In this document: positions 60,370 through 64,000 of the stretch, one piece after another | Layout of the letters: each line of letters begins with the position of its first letter | Numbering within the stretch: the stretch's first letter is position 1 | NCBI GenBank assembly: GCA_037975125.1 | Contig: CM075855.1 | Span: 85,545,215 to 85,609,214 of the forward strand | Direction of reading: 5' to 3' | Origin: Latrodectus hesperus | Lineage: Eukaryota > Arthropoda > Arachnida > Araneae > Theridiidae | Length of the DNA: 64,000 nucleotides | Notes under the pieces: generated by a model | What the model saw: only the letters and a program-made list of their open reading frames with translations | Database searches by the model: none | Told to the model about the DNA's origin: nothing | Made by a program: the position numbers and the translations under genes

Positions 60370-60545
60370 CGATTTGGTTTGCTTTGGTTAGTTCGTCGAT
60401 TAAGTCTCTTCATGTGAGGCTATCAGATCTCTTATCGTTCGAAGTATATTTCAAACCATCACAAATATCCACGCCCGTGTTGTGGCGACTCGAACCCATA
60501 AACAACTAAACCGAAGGCAAGAACGCCAACCATTCTGCTGCCAAC
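60370..60545 (-). repeat. SINE-1 copy, diverged
   Basis: Complements of ggtttgctttggttagttcg (tail), aaaccatcacaaatatccacg (body), gcgactcgaacccataaac (B box) and cgccaaccattctgctgcc (A-box end) are clear. Confidence 0.75.
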
Positions 60546-60692
60546 TAACTGCGTTTTTTCAAGGATCATACAGCTAGCCTGGTTGTGCAGTTAGTTGGTA
60601 CAATGGTTTGCTATAGTTGACACCCTTGACAACTTGACAAGGAAGCCAACTAACGCCAACCATTCTACGTGTTGTCAAGGATCATACAGATA
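60522..60692. repeat. Local duplication of a SINE head edge and its flank
   Basis: aacgccaaccattct occurs at 60522-60536 and 60652-60666, and caaggatcatacag follows each copy (about 60560 and 60677). The spacing is close to 130 bp for the first and about 118 bp for the second, so the SINE's 5' edge and its flank were duplicated with a small length change. Confidence 0.65.
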
Positions 60693-61430
60693 GTATGAAA
60701 CTGAGAGTCACTGAAAATAGATTCCGGGTTTAACTAGATATTTGAATTCGTATGTATATACATTTCACCCGTGTAACATTTAACCAGAAGAATAATTTCC
60801 TATAGTGGCTAAGTGGTTAAGAGAAAAAATTTTCGGAGTGATAGATACAACCAATCGAATGCTATCACTGTATAAAAAAGTACATGCGCTATCTAGTTCT
60901 ACGTTTATTTCTTGCGATAAGCAACTTTGATGATGTCAGCTCGGATGTCTAACTTGGTATGCAACGCAAAATACCTCAAAAAATAATAATTTCTATATTT
61001 TCCATATTAAGAATTTGACAGAAAGTTATTGAAATAACATTGAGGTTTATTTAAAAAATTTAAACTAATTATTTAGCTACAATCTAGAATGACAGGAAAA
61101 GCAATTGATCACTCTGCCTAGGATGTATCTTAAGAGGTATAGGATGAGAGTGTTCATAATTTGAAATCACAAATTTAAATGACGAGTTCGACACTAGAGT
61201 TGGCCCTCTTTTCTCCACATCAATGAAGAATGTTACGACAGGGTTAAAACGCCTTTATAATTGACAGTGTGAAGTGCACAGTTTGATAGGCAATCGTTTA
61301 AATTTTGTAAAAGAATTGGTAAGAATTTCGCTTTTGGGATGGTTTTCTATAGATACTAAGAAAATATCGCAAGGGAGAAAACCTCGAAAACTCATAAACA
61401 TCTAAACAGGCATTGAGCCTGTAGAAATGC
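60693..61430. other. Noncoding DNA
   Basis: A weak tRNA-like head (tggctaagtggttaagag near 60806, then a degenerate B box) may be present. No gene is seen. Confidence 0.4.
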
Positions 61431-61439
61431 AAAATCTAC

Positions 61440-61512
61440 ATCTACTATTCGATAATAGTTGTAATCGAACCCAGTGCCTTCCACTTCGAAAAGCACAGCT
61501 AAAACATTAGGT
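61440..61512 (-). repeat. tRNA-like SINE head fragment
   Basis: Complement of gttgtaatcgaacccagtgc (B box) with cacttcgaaaagcacagcta behind it, the order of a tRNA-derived head. Family unclear. Confidence 0.45.
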
Positions 61513-61689
61513 ACTACATGAATGTTACGCCAAAATGTATGTCTCTAACCGTATCCAGATAGAATCTGTTAGCTCATACTTTTCCATATCGGGTTATCCC
61601 ACCCTCATATTTTACATCTAAAAGTTTATTCATATAGATAAATAAAAAAAGATATTTTTGACGCAAAAAATTAAGAAAATTAAAAGAAA

Positions 61690-62010
61690 AAAATGTGGAA
61701 AATCAGCCCTATCCCTCAAAAAGACGCGGGGACTCTTCGTTCCAATTCTTAGAAACCCGCGATTCTGCAGGAGGAAAACTTCTCTCGAAACGTGCTTGTG
61801 GATAACCTGGAAGGGTCAAACGGCTAGAGCACCCTACCGGGATAAAGGTCGCGCTTCTTTTAAGAAACGGTTTATGGCAACGGGTGGCCCTCTAAGTGGC
61901 CAACCCCGGAAGAGAGCGATCCCCGTGAACCGTGAAAAGCACGAAAACGAAACGGTTGCAGTGTTTGGAAAGGTTCCCTCGGGATATTTTGGAAGGAAAA
62001 ACTAAGCGCC
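61690..62010. other. GC-rich block with a 115-codon frame
   Basis: Abruptly GC- and CpG-richer than its flanks. A plus frame (61658-62005) of 115 codons is Lys/Arg-rich and has no recognisable domain; its first third is translated A-rich sequence. The block could be a short unrecognised exon, a regulatory island or an element fragment. Confidence 0.3.
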
Positions 62011-62171
62011 ACTTTACATAAAAGCATTGATTTCTCGAGTTAAAGTTTTGATAAATGCTATCAAGTATGGCCTTCATTTTCAATTTATGATTGGCTGATT
62101 AATTCCTGGTATGGGATGAGTTATTTTATTGAAATTATAGATATATTCTTATTTATAAACTCACGCGATTT

Positions 62172-62348
62172 GAGCCAAGCTGGTAGCCGAATGGTGAGCG
62201 ATCTTGCCTTCGGTGTAACAGTTCATGGGTCTGAATCCCACCTTGGGTCTGGATGTTCGTAATGCTTCGGAATCCACTTAAGGCCGTAGATTCAAGTGTA
62301 ATGAGTGCTCGTGCAGAAAAATGATTATTGAGCGATCCATCAACATCA
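62172..62348 (+). repeat. SINE-1 copy, plus strand
   Basis: Reads gccaagctggtagccgaatg (A box), gccttcggtgtaacag, a slightly mutated B box (gggtctgaatccc near 62226), the body (gcttcggaatccacttaa) and the tail (ctcgtgcagaaaaatgat, gagcgatccatcaac). Full length. Confidence 0.85.
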
Positions 62349-62411
62349 ATATGCAATTCAAGCCAATTTCAGAACGGTTATTAAATTTTCACCTCATGTG
62401 TCTTTCACTAT

Positions 62412-62545
62412 ATCAATGGTTGAATGGGTTCATTTGCTGCACACGAGACTTAGTAAGACCTAGATCTGCAATTTTTAAATGGATTTTTCAAAAAAAGTGG
62501 ATTCCGAATCTTTACAAAGAATAAACGTCGAGCCTCCAGTGATAT
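62412..62545 (-). repeat. SINE-1 copy, head lost
   Basis: Complement of gggttcatttgctgcacacg (tail) and of agtggattccgaatctttac (body) are clear. The sequence fades before the B box, and a short internal duplication of the ttttcaaaaaaagtgg type is present. Confidence 0.65.
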
Positions 62546-62755
62546 CAAGCTCGTTTAAAGACTGCTTATTTGTGAGATTTAAATACTTATCCACTGCAAC
62601 TTTCTTTTATAGAACCAAAACCTATGAGTAGCAAGAAGAGAAGCAGGCAGTTGATAAACAAACATTTGGTAAAATATTCTCCACTTAATGACGGATGTAA
62701 TATTTTGCTTCGAGGATGTTTAACATGACTAACGACAGCTAGGGACAAGATGAGG

Positions 62756-63468
62756 TTTGGTTTGTTTGTAAGTCAACGGTCATTTTTTGCACACGAGGGC
62801 TAATTAGACCGGGACTTACGGTTTTAAAGTGGAATCCGAACCACTACAAACATCCATGCCCAAGGTGGGATTCGAACCCAGGAACTGTTGAACCGAAGGC
62901 AAGAGCGCTAACCATTCGGCTGCCAGCTCGGCGGCTAATTAGACCGGGACCTACGGTTTAAAGTGGATTCCGAACCACTACAAACATCCATACCCAAGGT
63001 GGGATTGGAACCCACGAACTGTTGAACCGAAGGCAAGAGCGCTAACCATTCGGCTGCCAGCTCGGCGGCTAATTAGACCGGGACCTACGGTTTAAAGTGG
63101 ATTCCGAACCACTACAAACATCCATGCCCAAGGTGGGATTGGAACCCACGAACTGTTGAACCGAAGGCAAGAGCGCTAACCATTCGGCTGCCAGCTCGGC
63201 GGCTAATTAGACCGGGACCTACGGTTTAAAGTGGATTCCGAACCACTACAAACATCCATGCCCAAGGTGGTATTGGAACCCAGAAACTGTTGAACCGAAG
63301 GCAAGAGCGCTAACCATTCGGCTGCCAGCTCGGCGGCTAATTAGACCGGGACCTACGGTTTAAAGTGGATTCCGAACCACTACAAACATCCATACCCAAT
63401 GTGAGATTCGAACCCACGAACTGTTGAACCGAAGGCAAGAGCGCTAACCATTCGGCTGCCAGCTCGGC
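62756..63468 (-). repeat. Five-unit tandem SINE-1 array inside one 14-bp target-site duplication
   Basis: The 14-bp repeat gggacaagatgagg flanks the whole array (62742-62755 and 63469-63482). Body/head units begin with ggctaatt at 62798, 62933, 63067, 63201 and 63335, a period of 134-135 bp. Only the leftmost unit (the 3' end on the minus strand) carries the SINE tail (62756-62797). Each junction joins the head start gccgagctgg of one unit to the body end of its neighbour, skipping the about 42-bp tail. The three internal units share a C-to-G change in the B box (gggttccaatcc on the minus strand), while the two outer units keep gggttcgaat. The simplest reading is one insertion followed by local tandem amplification of a mutated unit. 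Confidence 0.95.
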
Positions 63469-63482
63469 GGGACAAGATGAGG

Positions 63483-64000
63483 AGAAGATGATGATAGCTT
63501 AATAGTACAACAGAAACATTATATTAGAACACATGATCTCTGAAGGTCATCACGCTCCCGAATCTCATTTCATACTCCTTTGAAATGAGATATTCATTGA
63601 AACGTGACAATACATTACCCCCCCACACACAGATATATATATATTATTAATCTAAATTAATATAATTAAGCTGAATGATTTGTGAATTTAGGTTAGGGAT
63701 CCTTGCCTGAAAGCTTCAGGCGAGATAGACAACGCTGTCTCAGTACATGACGTGAATGAAACGCCACCTGATGCCATGGATATATTAAACCACCGAGCGT
63801 CGTGATAAAGTGGAGTATTCAGGATCTCAACGGTAACGAAACAACCATTTGATGGTTAAAAACAAATCTTCACCAAGAGCGGAGGGAAACTGTGACCATG
63901 ACCTTAATCAGTATTAGTGAACAACAGACGATGGTCCGACTGAATACAATTTTTAGAAAGTAATGGAAGATTTTTTTTTTCAGATACGATCTCACACATT
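63483..64000. other. Noncoding DNA with two adjacent short hairpins
   Basis: A (CA)n/(TA)n patch lies at 63619-63642. At 63702-63724, cttgcctgaa pairs with ttcaggcgag across a 3-nt loop, and agaca/tgtct pairs just downstream (about 63727-63741). The composition of 63690-63900 is more balanced than its surroundings. No gene is recognised before the window ends. Confidence 0.4.

Noticed and set aside
62756..63468. Cluster of five tRNA genes
   Set aside because: Only A/B-box-like heads are present, with no complete cloverleaf or acceptor pairing; they continue into a non-tRNA body, and three have a disrupted B box.
63740..63790. Hammerhead-type ribozyme (gaaac near ctgatg)
   Set aside because: The core CUGAUGA is not intact (CTGATGC), and the required stems and cleavage triplet are not arranged correctly.

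Overview
The window is a stretch of a nuclear animal genome. It is very A+T-rich, almost free of long reading frames, full of microsatellites, and dotted with tRNA-derived SINEs whose Pol III A and B boxes can be read directly. A mariner-family transposase remnant and the density of SINEs fit an arthropod. A chelicerate such as a spider is my best guess, but this is inference from overall texture, not from a diagnostic gene. There are no bacterial-style operons, CRISPR arrays or intact tRNA/rRNA genes.

Only one convincing host protein-coding sequence is present: a 279-codon frame on the minus strand (41572-40733) for a serine-rich, apparently disordered protein. It carries short signalling motifs: a DSGxxS phosphodegron-like motif, an RVxF-like motif and an RRxS site. 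A CpG-containing stretch with CCAAT, GC-box and CACGTG elements about 1.1 kb upstream (42240-42660) is a plausible promoter. The frame ends either at its TAA or at a splice donor that overlaps it. A second coding relic is a mariner transposase (45326-45951) that has lost its catalytic middle and carries a frameshift.

Layout. 1-13 kb: AT-rich DNA with SINE copies and GC-richer islands (2.46, 4.06, 5.47 and 10.84 kb). 13-13.9 kb: two CTCF-like motifs in divergent orientation. 15-27 kb: several SINE families, a long (AT)n array, and islands with ETS, YY1 and homeodomain-type motifs (21.0, 23.9 and 27.4 kb). 27.7-40.7 kb: mostly featureless AT-rich DNA with a second (TA)n array. 40.7-42.7 kb: the gene and its putative promoter. 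45.3-46.0 kb: mariner. 48.0-48.6 kb: a dimeric 53/55-bp minisatellite capped by an inverted copy. 54.1 kb: a microRNA-precursor-like hairpin beside a SINE with clean target-site duplications. 59.9-63.5 kb: SINE-rich, ending in a five-unit tandem SINE array inside one 14-bp target-site duplication.

For convenience the repeat families are named here: SINE-1 (head with gagctggcagccgaatgg, by far the most common, nearly always on the minus strand), SINE-2 (different tRNA-like heads joined to one shared 3' module), SINE-3, R4 and SINE-5. These are local labels, not database names. Boundaries of old copies are approximate, and all motif calls were made by eye.
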